A stretch of DNA of 64,000 nucleotides from Minwuia sp048007105 (GTDB lineage: Bacteria > Pseudomonadota > Alphaproteobacteria > Minwuiales > Minwuiaceae): positions 1,736,001 through 1,800,000 of the forward strand of contig NZ_CP180352.1 of NCBI RefSeq assembly GCF_048007105.1, in the 5' to 3' direction. Under the pieces are notes generated by a model that worked only from the letters and a program-made list of their open reading frames with translations, was not told the origin of the DNA and did no database searches. Below are positions 31,598 to 40,418 of this stretch, in pieces; the first letter of the stretch is position 1, and every line of letters starts with the position of its first letter. Both the position numbers and the translations under genes were made by a program.

Positions 31598-32709
31598 ATC
31601 ACCTCTATTTCGGCCTGCAGCGCGCCCGCCGCCTTGATGGTCTGAAGGATCGAGATCATGTCGCGCGGGCCGACGCCCAGCGCGTTCAGGCCGTCGACCA
31701 GCTCCTGCAGGCTGACGCCCTCGTTGAGCACGGTCAGCTTGCGGTCCTCGCCCTCGTCGATCTGGATCTCGGAGCGGTCCACGACCTCGGTATTGCCCTG
31801 GGCGGCGAAGGCGTTGGGCTGGCTGACCTGCTGGGACTCGGTCACCGTCACGGTCAGGTTGCCCTGGGCGATGGCGATCTCGTCGACGCGGACGTCGCGG
31901 CCCATCACGATCACGCCGGCCTTCTCGTCGATGACAATGCGGGCGATCTGGTCGGTCTGGACAGTGACCTGCTCGATCTGGGCCAGAAGGCTGACCATCT
32001 CGGTCTGGTGCGACGGCGGAATGGCCAGGATGACGGTGGTCGGGTCGATGGCCTTGGAGATGCGCTGGCCGAAGCTCTCGTTGATCGCCTGCTCCACACG
32101 GATTGCGGTGGTCAGGTCCGGATTGCGTAGGCTGAGGCGCATCTGACGCATGTCGGCGAGTTCGAAACCGGTCTCGCGCTCGACCGTGGCGCCGTTGGAG
32201 ATGCGGCCGACGGTCGGGATGTTCTTGGTGACGGTCTGGGCGTTGCCGGTGGCGCTGAAGCCGCCGACGATGATCGGGCCCTGGGCGACGGAATAGACCT
32301 CGCCGTCGGCGCCCATCAGCGGGGTGACCAGAAGCGTGCCGCCCAGCAGGCTCTCGGCGTCGCCGAGCGAGTTCACCACCACGTCGATCTGCGATCCCTG
32401 CCGCGCGAAGGCCGGCAGGTCGGCGGTGACCATCACGGCGGCGACGTTCTCGGTGTTGATGTTCTGATCGCGGGTGTTCACGCCCAGGCGTTCCAGCATC
32501 GCTTCCAGGCTCTGCTGGGTGAAGGGCGAGTTGTTCAGCGTGTCGCCGGTGCCTTGCAGACCCACCACCAGGCCGTAGCCGACCAGCGGGTTGGAGCGGA
32601 TGCCCTCGAACTCGATGATGTCCTTCAGCCGGACCTGCGACGCCGAAACGGCGGTCGAGTGCAGCGTCAGCAGCAGGACGGAAAGAACGGCAAGCAGGGT
32701 GCGGGTCAT
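31594..32709 (-). CDS. flgI: Flagellar P-ring protein FlgI
   Basis: A 371-residue periplasmic P-ring subunit. After a signal peptide (TLLAVLSVLLLTLHSTAVSA) comes the near-invariant RLKDIIEFEGIRSNPLVGYG and GLQGTGDTLNNSPFT. Other landmarks are QGSQIDVVVNSLGDA, GVIVMGRDVRVDEIAI and the C-terminal LVDGLNALGVGPRDMISILQ. The ATG at 32709 places the signal peptide at the N-terminus and has GAGG about 6-9 nt upstream. It heads the flgI-flgJ-flgN operon and is divergent from fliX. Confidence 0.96.
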   Translation of the reverse strand: MTRTLLAVLSVLLLTLHSTAVSASQVRLKDIIEFEGIRSNPLVGYGLVVGLQGTGDTLNNSPFTQQSLEAMLERLGVNTRDQNINTENVAAVMVTADLPAFARQGSQIDVVVNSLGDAESLLGGTLLVTPLMGADGEVYSVAQGPIIVGGFSATGNAQTVTKNIPTVGRISNGATVERETGFELADMRQMRLSLRNPDLTTAIRVEQAINESFGQRISKAIDPTTVILAIPPSHQTEMVSLLAQIEQVTVQTDQIARIVIDEKAGVIVMGRDVRVDEIAIAQGNLTVTVTESQQVSQPNAFAAQGNTEVVDRSEIQIDEGEDRKLTVLNEGVSLQELVDGLNALGVGPRDMISILQTIKAAGALQAEIEVM

Positions 32710-32856
32710 GTTCTGGCCTCGGACGGACATTGTGTCTGCACGGTTGAATGCCAGTTCCGTACCAACGCTAGGTTCAGCAATTTCAATGAGTTGCGGGGAT
32801 GCGCCTGATGGAAGTACGGATCATTCCTGCCGGTGGTGGGCAGATTTTTCCCTGTC

Positions 32857-32872
32857 TAAATGCTTTGTTAAC
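32857..32872 (+). promoter_or_regulatory. Candidate CtrA box upstream of fliX
   Basis: TAAA-N7-TTAAC at 32857-32872 is one base from the CtrA consensus TTAA-N7-TTAAC. It ends 22 nt before the fliX ATG. There is no Shine-Dalgarno site, and CATTGT sits at -12 to -7 of the ATG, so a leaderless CtrA-activated transcript is possible. FliX in Caulobacter is a CtrA-class gene. Confidence 0.5.
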
Positions 32873-32894
32873 GACGCCGCTTCATTGTGGCCGC

Positions 32895-33308
32895 ATGAAG
32901 ATCGAAACCGGCAGAATCAGTTCGACGGGACCCGCGCGGCGGGCCGAACGGCGCAATGGCCAGCCGGAGAGTTCCTTCGCGCTGGAGAGCTCCGGCCCGG
33001 CGGCCTCGCCGGCGCGGCTCACCGGCATGTCCGGACCGTCAGCCGCCAGCGCCGTGCTGCTCGCCCAGGAAGAGGATACGCCGTCCGAGAAGCGCCGCCG
33101 CACCATCCGGCGCGCCGACGATCTTCTGGACCGCCTGGACGAGATTCGCCTGAGCCTGCTGAGCGGCCGGATCGCGATCGACAAGTTGCAGAACCTGCGG
33201 CGGGCGCTGGAGCAGCGCACCGAGCGCGCCGACAATCCGGCGCTGCAGGAAACGCTGGATGCCATCGACCTCCGCGTCGAGGTCGAACTGGCCAAATACC
33301 ACAGTTAG
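32895..33308 (+). CDS. fliX: Flagellar assembly regulator FliX
   Basis: A 137-residue protein found only in Alphaproteobacteria. The N-terminal third is basic and low-complexity; the conserved C-terminal region is helical (ADDLLDRLDEIRLSLLSGRI, then LQNLRRALEQRTERADNPAL and DAIDLRVEVELAKY). In Caulobacter, FliX links hook-basal-body assembly to the sigma-54 activator FlbD. The start at 32895 matches family length; the frame extends 32 residues further without conservation. The gene is divergent from flgI. Confidence 0.9.
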   Translation: MKIETGRISSTGPARRAERRNGQPESSFALESSGPAASPARLTGMSGPSAASAVLLAQEEDTPSEKRRRTIRRADDLLDRLDEIRLSLLSGRIAIDKLQNLRRALEQRTERADNPALQETLDAIDLRVEVELAKYHS

Positions 33309-33424
33309 CTCAGTCTGTTAACTGAAACCTGTTTCATCAATCTGCCTAAAAAAAGGACTTGTCGTCAACGACTTGCGCCTCTATTAACCCGCGCCAATGA
33401 CAGGGCGTCCATTCAGGGGATGAT

Positions 33425-33841
33425 ATGGGAATCCAGCTCAGTGATGGCTACCGGCCGAGCGATGAAGAGCCTTTCATGAACCCGGTGCAGAAGGAGTACT
33501 TCCGCAAGAAGCTGCTCCGCTGGCGCGACGATATCCTCAAGGATTCGCAGGAAACCATTCGCGTCATGCAGTCCGAGACCGAGCCTCTGGCCGATCTCGC
33601 CGACCGCGCGTCGACCGAATCCGACCGCACCCTCGAACTCCGCACCCGTGACCGTCAGCGCAAGCTGATTTCCAAGATCGACTCGGCGCTGAAGCGTATC
33701 GAGGAGGACACCTACGGCTACTGCGAGGACACCGGCGATCCGATCAGTCTGAAGCGCCTCGAGGCTCGGCCGATCGCCACGCTTTCGCTGGAAGCGCAGG
33801 AACGCCACGAGCGCCGCGAGAAATCCTACCGCGACGAGTGA
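33425..33841 (+). CDS. dksA: DksA-type RNA polymerase-binding regulator, zinc-finger cysteines mostly lost
   Basis: A 138-residue DksA protein. The N-terminal coiled coil (EYFRKKLLRWRDDILKDSQE) carries the tip segment ADLADRASTESDRT, with the DxxDxA motif that reaches into the RNAP secondary channel. The C-terminal region aligns with the zinc finger, but only one of four cysteines remains (YGYCEDTGDPISLKRLEARP). This one-Cys form is common in Alphaproteobacteria and folds without zinc. DksA acts with ppGpp on stable-RNA and amino-acid promoters. AGGGGA lies 5 nt before the ATG. A terminator hairpin follows the stop. Confidence 0.95.
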   Translation: MGIQLSDGYRPSDEEPFMNPVQKEYFRKKLLRWRDDILKDSQETIRVMQSETEPLADLADRASTESDRTLELRTRDRQRKLISKIDSALKRIEEDTYGYCEDTGDPISLKRLEARPIATLSLEAQERHERREKSYRDE

Positions 33842-33882
33842 TCCGCCGCGCCTGAACCCGGCGCCGCCTTGATGGAATCGAG

Positions 33883-33910
33883 AAGGGCCGGCTCTTGCGA
33901 GCCGGCCCTT
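33883..33910. terminator. Terminator between convergent dksA and flgH
   Basis: A perfect 12-bp stem AAGGGCCGGCTC / GAGCCGGCCCTT with loop TTGC, followed on the plus strand by CGCCGTTTCC. Being symmetrical and A/T-ended, it can serve both strands. Confidence 0.8.
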
Positions 33911-33936
33911 CGCCGTTTCCGTGGTGTGCCTTCGGA

Positions 33937-34683
33937 TCAGAAGGGCATCAGCACATCGATCAGCTGCTGGCCGTAGCGCGGCTGCTGCACGTCGGTCAGC
34001 TGGCCGCGGCCGCCGTAGGCGATGCGGGCTTCGGCGATCTGGCTGTGCTGGACGGTGTTGGTGTTGGTGATGTCCTGCGGGCGGACGACGCCGGAGATGC
34101 GCAGGTCGCGGACCTCGAAGTTGACCCGGACCTCCTGACGCCCGGCGATCACCAGATTGCCGTTCGGCAGCACGTCGACGACCAGGGCGGCGACCTGCAG
34201 GTTGATCGTTTCCTGCCGGTCGACCGTGCCGACGCCGTTGTGGTTGGAGGTGTTGCCGACGCTGACCAGGCTGGCCGGATCCACCGCGTCGGGGAGGAAG
34301 TTGGCGAAGTTGCCCTGCAGACCGAACAGCTGTGTCACGTCGGCGTCTTCCGAGGCGGTGCGGTTACGGGTCGTGGAGTTGTTCAGCGTGGCGTCGTCCT
34401 GGATCGCGACAACCACCGTCAGGATGTCGCCGATCTGCGCTGCGCGCTGATCCTTGAAGAAGGCGCGCGCGCCGGGGCGCCACAGCGAGTTGGCCTGGTG
34501 CATGACCGGCTCGGGCCTCGGCATCGGCAGGCTCACGGTGCGGAAGCCGTCTTCCTTGCGGGGATCCTCGATCGGAGCCAGGTCCGGCGCCTTGCCGATA
34601 TTGGCGACGCGGTCGACGGCGCCGCAGGCGGACAGGGTGGCGGCCAGGAGGACGGGGGCGGCGATGCGATGGAAGAGTTTCAT
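33937..34683 (-). CDS. flgH: Flagellar L-ring lipoprotein FlgH
   Basis: A 248-residue outer-membrane L-ring subunit. The lipobox is LSAC (about 17-20). Family signatures are NSLWRPGARAFFKDQRAAQI (about 66-85), GDILTVVVAIQDDATLNNST, and the C-terminal LPNGNLVIAGRQEVRVNFEV followed by ISGVVRPQDI. It forms the bushing of the rod in the outer membrane, outside the FlgI ring. It is the last gene of the flgF-flgG-flgA-flgH operon. Confidence 0.96.
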   Translation of the reverse strand: MKLFHRIAAPVLLAATLSACGAVDRVANIGKAPDLAPIEDPRKEDGFRTVSLPMPRPEPVMHQANSLWRPGARAFFKDQRAAQIGDILTVVVAIQDDATLNNSTTRNRTASEDADVTQLFGLQGNFANFLPDAVDPASLVSVGNTSNHNGVGTVDRQETINLQVAALVVDVLPNGNLVIAGRQEVRVNFEVRDLRISGVVRPQDITNTNTVQHSQIAEARIAYGGRGQLTDVQQPRYGQQLIDVLMPF

Positions 34684-34721
34684 GACGGATTTGCCTTTTG
34701 CAGGGAGTTCGGGAGACGCGC

Positions 34722-35687
34722 TCAGTTCGAGAGCTGCGAGATCTGGTGGAAGGTTTCGCCGACCACGATCCGGCCGGGGGCCACAATGCGGCCCTCGATC
34801 GTCAGGCGGCTGCGGTCGTTGATCACCCGGATCACCGCGTTGCGGCCGCCATCCTCGATGGCGCGGCCGGCGGCGGTCAGGGTGAGCGGACCGGAGCGGA
34901 AAATCATGGTGACCACGTCGCCCTTGGCGACCATGACCGGGCGGCGCAGATCGTTCTGGCGGATCGGGCGGCCGGGGGCGATGTTGCGCTTCGGCGCCAT
35001 GCCGATCAGTTCGGCGTAGTCCAGCACGGTCTGGCGGCGCACCTGGTCGGCGCGGACGCGCTGCCAGGCGATGTGATGGGGCTCGATCTCGTTGCCCGCG
35101 CCGACGCGCTCGGCCAGAACCGGGATCTCGGTCATCCGCCAGGCGCGGCCGGTGATGCGGTGGCGCTCGGCGGCGGGATCGCCGGCGGGGCTGGAAACGA
35201 TGGCGGTGAAGCGGCTGCTGGTCGGGTTGTAGTCCAGGCTCTCGACCCGGACGGTCGGTTCGACATCGGCCGGCACGTGGATTTCGAGGCGTCCGCCCTG
35301 GAACTGGATCTCCAGATCCTCGTCGGGCACGGCGTTGGCCAGGGCGATCTCGATCTCCGACTGCAGCAGGCTGGCATCGACGATCTGGCTGGCGCGGCTG
35401 ACCATGATCCGCTGCAGGCCCGGGGGCATCGACCAGCGGATGCGGTGCATCGCGGCCAGCTTGGCGATCGCGACGGGGTTCAGCGCCAGCGAACGGCCGG
35501 GCTCCGGCGCGCGGGTGACGGTGATGTTCGCGGCCCGCGGGCTGCCTTCCAGAAGGTCGGACAGCAGGATGCTGGAGCTGTTGACGGTTATGTCGTAGCG
35601 CAGGGTGGCGTCCTCGATCTCCCGCGACGCGTTGGCGGCGGCGGGCAGGATGATCAGGGCGGCGAGGAGGGCGATCAGTCGGGTCAT
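34722..35687 (-). CDS. flgA: Flagellar P-ring assembly chaperone FlgA
   Basis: A 321-residue periplasmic protein with a signal peptide (RLIALLAALIILPAAANAS). The C-terminal SAF/ChapFlgA domain is evident from EIPVLAERVGAGNEIEPHHI, RNIAPGRPIRQNDLRRPVMV and VTMIFRSGPLTLTAAGRAIE. FlgA helps FlgI polymerise around the rod. The protein is longer than the enterobacterial form because of an N-terminal extension, common in Alphaproteobacteria. It lies 5 bp after flgG and 38 bp before flgH. Confidence 0.92.
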   Translation of the reverse strand: MTRLIALLAALIILPAAANASREIEDATLRYDITVNSSSILLSDLLEGSPRAANITVTRAPEPGRSLALNPVAIAKLAAMHRIRWSMPPGLQRIMVSRASQIVDASLLQSEIEIALANAVPDEDLEIQFQGGRLEIHVPADVEPTVRVESLDYNPTSSRFTAIVSSPAGDPAAERHRITGRAWRMTEIPVLAERVGAGNEIEPHHIAWQRVRADQVRRQTVLDYAELIGMAPKRNIAPGRPIRQNDLRRPVMVAKGDVVTMIFRSGPLTLTAAGRAIEDGGRNAVIRVINDRSRLTIEGRIVAPGRIVVGETFHQISQLSN

Positions 35688-35692
35688 GATGC

Positions 35693-36478
35693 TTACCTCA
35701 GGGTATTGATTGCGGACATCATCTCGTCGGAGGCGGTGATGACCTTGGAGTTCATCTCGTAGGCGCGCTGGGCCGTGATCAGGTGCGTGATTTCCTGCAC
35801 CGGGTTCACGTTGGAGGTTTCCAGAAAGCCCTGCTGCACGGTGCCGAAGCCGGCCTGTCCGGGGATGCCGATGGTCGACGCGCCCGAGGCGGGGGTTTCC
35901 AGGAACAGGTTGTCGCCGATGGCTTCCAGGCCGGCGTCGTTGAAGAACGTCGCCAGTTCCAGCTGACCCAGGTTCTGCAGGTCGGTCTGACCGGCGATCT
36001 TGGCCAGCACTTCGCCGTTGGCGTTGATCGACAGGTCCTGGGTGTTGTTCGGCACCAGGATGCCCGGCGCGACGATGAAGCCTTCCTGGGTCACGATCTG
36101 GCCGTCGGGCGCGATCGAGAAGGTGCCGGCGCGGGTGTAGGCGTCCTCGCCGGTCGGCAGCGTCACCCGGAAGTAGCCGCGGCCGTTGATGGCCAGGTCC
36201 AGCGGGTTCTCGGTAATCGCCAGATCGCCCTGTTCGACGATGCGGTAGACCGAGCCGGCCTTCACGCCGACGCCGATCTGGACGCCGGAGGTGTTGATGG
36301 TGCCGGCGTCGGACGAGTTGGCGCCGATGCGGCGGACGTTCTGGTAGAGAAGGTCCTGGAAGGCGGCGCGCTGACGCTTGAAACCCGTGGTGTTCAGGTT
36401 GGCGATGTTGTTCGAGATGACCTCGACGTTCAGCTGCTGGGCCAGCATGCCGGTGGCGGCGATGGAAAGGCTGCGCAT
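35693..36478 (-). CDS. flgG: Flagellar distal rod protein FlgG
   Basis: A 261-residue axial protein. The N-terminal rod motif is MRSLSIAATGMLAQQLNVEV then ISNNIANLNTTGFKRQRAAF, and the C-terminal motif is EEMTELITAQRAYEMNSKVI-like (here QEITHLITAQRAYEMNSKVI). The GVGVKAGSVYRIVEQG segment is FlgG-specific. The length is exactly that of the family. It builds the distal rod that passes through the P and L rings encoded beside it. Confidence 0.97.
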   Translation of the reverse strand: MRSLSIAATGMLAQQLNVEVISNNIANLNTTGFKRQRAAFQDLLYQNVRRIGANSSDAGTINTSGVQIGVGVKAGSVYRIVEQGDLAITENPLDLAINGRGYFRVTLPTGEDAYTRAGTFSIAPDGQIVTQEGFIVAPGILVPNNTQDLSINANGEVLAKIAGQTDLQNLGQLELATFFNDAGLEAIGDNLFLETPASGASTIGIPGQAGFGTVQQGFLETSNVNPVQEITHLITAQRAYEMNSKVITASDEMMSAINTLR

Positions 36479-36493
36479 GTTCGGTACTCCGGG

Positions 36494-37219
36494 TTAGGCC
36501 ACGGCGCCGAGGCGATCGATCGCGTCGGCCTGCAATTCGTGGTCGGTGTCCATCATCTTCTGCATGGATTCGTAGGCGCGCTGGACGTCGATCATCCGCA
36601 CCATCTGTTCGATCGGCTTGACGTTCGAGCCTTCCAGCATGCCCTGAAGGATCTGCGGGTTCTCGACAGGCTCCGGCGCCTCGTCGGTCTTGTAGCGGCC
36701 GCTCTCGACCGCCTCGAGCGCCTGCTCGTCCTTGAAGCTGACCACGGCCAGGCGGAACTGTTCGTTGTTGCCGGCGGTGATCGTGCCGTCCTTCGAGATC
36801 GTCACTTCGGCGCCCGGATCGGCGATCTCGATGACGCGGCCGTCGGCGTCCTGGATCGGATCGCCGTCCATGGTCACCAGCTGGCCTTCATCGTTAAGGC
36901 GGAAATGGCCGTTGCGCGTGTACTGCGGGCCTTCCTCGGTCTCGACCACGAAGTAGCCGGCGCCGGAGATCGCCACGTCCAGCGGGTTCTCGGTCGGCCG
37001 CAGCGGCCCTTCATCGAGATTGCGCAGGCTGCCGTAGCTTTCCACGTAGGACATCTGATCGCCTTCCGGGGTCTGCACCAGGAATTCCCGGAAAAGCAGT
37101 TCCTCGGACTTGAAGGCGGTCGTGTTCATGTTGGCGATGTTGTTCGCGACCAGGTCCATCTGGTTGCGCAGGGCCATCTGGCGGGAGAGGCCAATCAGGA
37201 TCGCGTTCTCGATACCCAT
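36494..37219 (-). CDS. flgF: Flagellar proximal rod protein FlgF
   Basis: A 241-residue rod protein. Its N-terminus (ILIGLSRQMALRNQMDLVAN, NIANMNTTAFKSEELLFREF) and C-terminus (MVRMIDVQRAYESMQKMMDT) show the axial-protein heptads, and the central GAGYFVVETEEGPQYTRNGH is shared with FlgG/FlgE. It is the first gene of the flgFGAH operon, divergent from fliL across a 230-bp gap that contains a TTAACC half-site near 37390. Confidence 0.94.
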   Translation of the reverse strand: MGIENAILIGLSRQMALRNQMDLVANNIANMNTTAFKSEELLFREFLVQTPEGDQMSYVESYGSLRNLDEGPLRPTENPLDVAISGAGYFVVETEEGPQYTRNGHFRLNDEGQLVTMDGDPIQDADGRVIEIADPGAEVTISKDGTITAGNNEQFRLAVVSFKDEQALEAVESGRYKTDEAPEPVENPQILQGMLEGSNVKPIEQMVRMIDVQRAYESMQKMMDTDHELQADAIDRLGAVA

Positions 37220-37449
37220 TTCATCCTCGAATTCGTCGAGCGTTACACGGAAGACCGGGAAGCAGACGCCGTGCCAAATTCAACCCATTGATTTTATTGG
37301 ATAAAAAATTGAACCCGGCTTTCGGTGCCGGTCAGAACCCGTTCCGGGCGGCATTTTCTGCCGGGTGAAACCGGGCCAAGAACCCTTTGTTAACCGAAAC
37401 CCACGATGCTGCGCCCATATGCAATCTCTTGTGCCCGAAGGCAGTGGAA

Positions 37450-38085
37450 ATGGCTGACGAAGACGCGACGACAGAAGATGGCGCCGATGGCGCGGAACCG
37501 AAGAAGAAGAAGCTCAGCGGCAAGGTGCTGGTGCTCTTCATCGGCCTGCCGCTGCTGCTTCTGCTGGGCGGTGGCGGCGCCGCGGTCATGATGCTTTCCG
37601 GCGGCGACGGGGAGGCCCAGGCGGCCGCGCCCGCGCAGGAGGAACATGCGAAGGCCGAGGACGATTCCGGTCACGGCAGCGAGACCGCCGACGAGGGCGG
37701 CCATGGCGGCGGCGATCACGGTGGCGGCCATGGCGACGACGGAGACCCGTCGATCGGCACGGTGAACTATGCCGGTTCCGATCTCATCTTCTTCGAGCTG
37801 CCGGACATGATCGTCAACCTGAACTCCTCGGGCAGCCAGCCGCGTTTCCTGAAGATCCGCGTGGCGCTGGAGTTCGGCGACCGTCGCCTTGTGGGCAAGG
37901 TGCGCAAGGTCATGCCGCGGATCATCGATCACTTCCAGGTCTACCTGCGCGAACTGCGGCGGGAGGACCTTCGTGGCTCGGCCGGCATGTACCGGCTGAA
38001 GGAAGAACTGATGATCCGGGTCAACCAGTCCGTTCAGCCGTCGCGTGTCCGCGACGTGCTGTTCAAGGAAATGCTGGTCCAGTAA
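37450..38085 (+). CDS. fliL: Flagellar basal body protein FliL
   Basis: A 211-residue single-pass membrane protein. A short acidic cytoplasmic tail with KKKK is followed by a transmembrane helix (VLVLFIGLPLLLLLGGGGAA), a His/Gly/Asp-rich linker (GGHGGGDHGGGHGDDGD) and the periplasmic stomatin-like FliL domain (FFELPDMIVNLNSSGSQPRF, then LKIRVALEFG). FliL rings surround stators and tune torque. The His-rich linker is unusually long and may bind metal. The ATG at 37450 fits family length; the frame is open for 21 codons upstream. Confidence 0.92.
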   Translation: MADEDATTEDGADGAEPKKKKLSGKVLVLFIGLPLLLLLGGGGAAVMMLSGGDGEAQAAAPAQEEHAKAEDDSGHGSETADEGGHGGGDHGGGHGDDGDPSIGTVNYAGSDLIFFELPDMIVNLNSSGSQPRFLKIRVALEFGDRRLVGKVRKVMPRIIDHFQVYLRELRREDLRGSAGMYRLKEELMIRVNQSVQPSRVRDVLFKEMLVQ

Positions 38086-38114
38086 CTGCCGGTTTTCATG
38101 GCGGAGCGTAACTC

Positions 38115-39227
38115 ATGAGCGATAGCGTCGATCAGGAAAAGCTGGCCGAGGAGTGGGAATCCGCCGAGGCGGATGCCAAGGCCAAGAAGGCCGACGGCGA
38201 CGGCGAGGCGTCCGCCGCCGACGCCTGGGATCAGCTGACAGGCGAGAGCAGCGGCGGCCAGACCAACCGCATCCTCAACCAGGAGGAGATCGACAACCTC
38301 CTTGGCTTCGACGCCAGCGAGGAGGAGGATACCGACCGCTCCGGCATCAAGGCGATCATCAACTCGGCGCTGGTCAACTACGAGCGCCTGCCGATGCTGG
38401 AAGTCGTCTTCGACCGGCTGGTACGGATGATGACGACATCGCTGCGCAACTTCACCTCGGACAATGTCGAGGTGACGCTGGACAACATCACCTCGATCCG
38501 TTTCGGCGACTATCTGAACTCCATCCCGCTGCCGGCGATCCTTTCGGTCTTCCGGGCGGTCGAATGGGACAATTTCGGCCTGATCACCGTCGACTCCTCG
38601 CTGATCTACTCGATCGTCGACGTGCTGCTGGGTGGCCGCCGGGGCACCGCGGCGATGCGTATCGAGGGGCGGCCCTACACCACCATCGAACGCAATCTGG
38701 TCGAGCGCATGGTCGCCGTCGTGCTGGCCGACATGGCCGCGGCGTTCGAGCCGCTGTCGCCGGTCACCTTCAACTTCGACCGCGTCGAGACCAATCCGCG
38801 CTTCGCCACCATCGCCCGCCCCGCCAACGCCGCGATCCTGATCAAGCTCCGGATCGACATGGAAGACCGGGGCGGCCGGCTGGACGTGATGCTGCCCTAC
38901 GCGACGCTGGAGCCCATCCGCGAACTGCTGCTGCAGATGTTCATGGGCGAGAAGTTCGGCCGCGACTCGATCTGGGAAAACCATCTGGCCACCGAACTCT
39001 GGCAGACAGACATCGACATGATCGCTGTGCTGGACGAACAGACCATGCCGCTGTCGAAGTTCATGAAGCTGAAAGTCGGTCAGACGATGATGCTGAACGC
39101 CTCGCCGGACAGCACGATCCGCCTCGATTGCGGCGGTATTCCGATGGGCGCCGGACGGATGGGCCGCCGCGGCCAGAGCATCGCCGTCCGGATCGACAAG
39201 ATGTACAGGAAGCTGGGGAACGGGTGA
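38115..39227 (+). CDS. fliM: Flagellar motor switch protein FliM
   Basis: A 370-residue C-ring protein. An acidic N-terminal segment precedes NRILNQEEIDNLLGFD, the CheY-P-binding motif region, which is here internal (about residue 53) rather than at the extreme N-terminus because of a 50-residue extension. The middle CheC-like domain follows (ALVNYERLPMLEVVFDRLVR), then the C-terminal SpoA domain (LKVGQTMMLNASPDSTIRLD then CGGIPMGAGRMGRRG). It couples CheY-P to rotor switching. It overlaps the next gene by one base (TGATG). Confidence 0.96.
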   Translation: MSDSVDQEKLAEEWESAEADAKAKKADGDGEASAADAWDQLTGESSGGQTNRILNQEEIDNLLGFDASEEEDTDRSGIKAIINSALVNYERLPMLEVVFDRLVRMMTTSLRNFTSDNVEVTLDNITSIRFGDYLNSIPLPAILSVFRAVEWDNFGLITVDSSLIYSIVDVLLGGRRGTAAMRIEGRPYTTIERNLVERMVAVVLADMAAAFEPLSPVTFNFDRVETNPRFATIARPANAAILIKLRIDMEDRGGRLDVMLPYATLEPIRELLLQMFMGEKFGRDSIWENHLATELWQTDIDMIAVLDEQTMPLSKFMKLKVGQTMMLNASPDSTIRLDCGGIPMGAGRMGRRGQSIAVRIDKMYRKLGNG

Positions 39228-39676
39228 TGGACCTGCCGCTCGATCTGATACTGGACCTCGTCCTGACCGGGTTGCTCTTCGCCACCCTGGTCTATTGCTT
39301 CGTCCTCAACCGCCGTCTGTCCAGGCTGCGCAACGCCAAGGGCGACATGGCCGAGATGGTCCGTTCCTTCCACCTGGCGACCGAGGCCGCGCGCGGCAGC
39401 GTCGACGAACTCAAGAGCACCGCCGAAGCCATGGCGAAGGACCTGCAGACGCAGATCCAGCACGGCCGGGATATGCTCGAGGAGATGTCGGTGGTGACCT
39501 CGAGCGCCGGCCGCCTGGCCGACCGGATCGAGAAGGGCGTCGAGAAATCGCGTCCCGCCGCGGCGGCTGCCGCCGGCACCGGCGCAATGCGCGAGGAGCG
39601 TCCGGCGCCGCCCACGGCCGCGCCGCGATCCGAAGCCGAAAACGAGCTGCTTCAGGCGCTCAGAAAGGTGCGTTGA
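39227..39676 (+). CDS. DUF6468-type flagellar-cluster membrane protein
   Basis: A 149-residue protein with one N-terminal transmembrane helix (LILDLVLTGLLFATLVYCFV), a basic NRRLSRLRN stop-transfer segment, a coiled-coil region (about 45-110; EMVRSFHLATEAARGSVDEL, LKSTAEAMAKDLQTQIQHGR), and an Ala/Pro-rich tail ending LLQALRKVR. This family sits between fliM and motE-like genes in many Alphaproteobacteria. Its function is not established; the topology suggests a cytoplasmic coiled coil near the switch complex. Confidence 0.8.
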   Translation: MDLPLDLILDLVLTGLLFATLVYCFVLNRRLSRLRNAKGDMAEMVRSFHLATEAARGSVDELKSTAEAMAKDLQTQIQHGRDMLEEMSVVTSSAGRLADRIEKGVEKSRPAAAAAAGTGAMREERPAPPTAAPRSEAENELLQALRKVR

Positions 39677-39677
39677 C

Positions 39678-40352
39678 GTGAGACTGCTTCAGGTCCGGCT
39701 GCTGCCGGTGACGTTGATCGTTCTGGTGATGGTGCTGGGCGTGCGCGTCTCCAGCCTTTTCGACGGTAATGACGCGACCACGGTCGTGACCCTGCCCATG
39801 GCCTTCGCCGAGGAGAAGGCCGAGAAGCCGGACGAGGCGATGGCGGAGGAGAAGGACGACGCCGGCGAGAAGGCCGCCGAAGCCGAAGCGGGTCCCGAAC
39901 CGGGCACGCTGGCCGGCCGCGATCCGACCACCTTCTCGCCGGCCGAGATTGCGCTGCTGGAGAATCTGGCCAGCCGCCGCGAGGAGATCGAGAAGCGCGC
40001 CGCCGAACTGGATGTGCGCGAGAGCCTGCTGGCAGCGACCGAACAGCGTCTGGACGAGAAGATCGCCGACCTGAAGTCGCTGGAGAGCCGGATCGAGAAC
40101 CTGGTGAAGAAGCACGACGAGGCCGAGGAAGAGCGCATGGCGCGCCTGGTCACCGTCTACGAGAAGATGAAGGCCAAGGACGCGGCGCGCATCTTCGAAC
40201 AGATCGAGATGGACATCCTGATCGACGTCGCGGCTCGCATGAAGGAAGCCAAGGTGGCCGATGTCATGGCCAACATGAGCGCGCAAAGGGCCCAGGAACT
40301 GACCATCGAGCTGGCCACGCGCAACGATATCGAAAGCCGCATCAAGCGCTGA
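39678..40352 (+). CDS. motE: MotE-like flagellar motor accessory protein
   Basis: A 224-residue protein with an N-terminal signal anchor (LLPVTLIVLVMVLGVRVSSL), a Glu/Ala/Lys-rich linker, a long coiled coil (about 95-145; EEIEKRAAELDVRESLLAAT) and an MgtE N-like helical domain (YEKMKAKDAARIFEQIEMDI, LIDVAARMKEAKVADVMANM). In rhizobia, MotE is a periplasmic chaperone stabilising MotC, which opens the stator. No motC is adjacent. The GTG start is 1 bp after the upstream stop. The protein precedes two MotB-like genes. Confidence 0.88.
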   Translation: MRLLQVRLLPVTLIVLVMVLGVRVSSLFDGNDATTVVTLPMAFAEEKAEKPDEAMAEEKDDAGEKAAEAEAGPEPGTLAGRDPTTFSPAEIALLENLASRREEIEKRAAELDVRESLLAATEQRLDEKIADLKSLESRIENLVKKHDEAEEERMARLVTVYEKMKAKDAARIFEQIEMDILIDVAARMKEAKVADVMANMSAQRAQELTIELATRNDIESRIKR

Positions 40353-40376
40353 GACGGCGGGCCGGCGGCTCGCCGG

Positions 40377-40395
40377 TTTACGCGACCTTAACCAT
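40377..40395 (+). promoter_or_regulatory. Candidate CtrA box upstream of the MotB-like pair
   Basis: TTTA-N7-TTAACCAT (40377-40395) combines a near-CtrA full site with the exact TTAACCAT half-site used as a CtrA motif in several Alphaproteobacteria. It ends 23 nt before the ATG at 40419, a spacing almost the same as at fliX. Confidence 0.5.
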
Positions 40396-40418
40396 CTTCG
40401 GTGCAATCTGGAACGGCC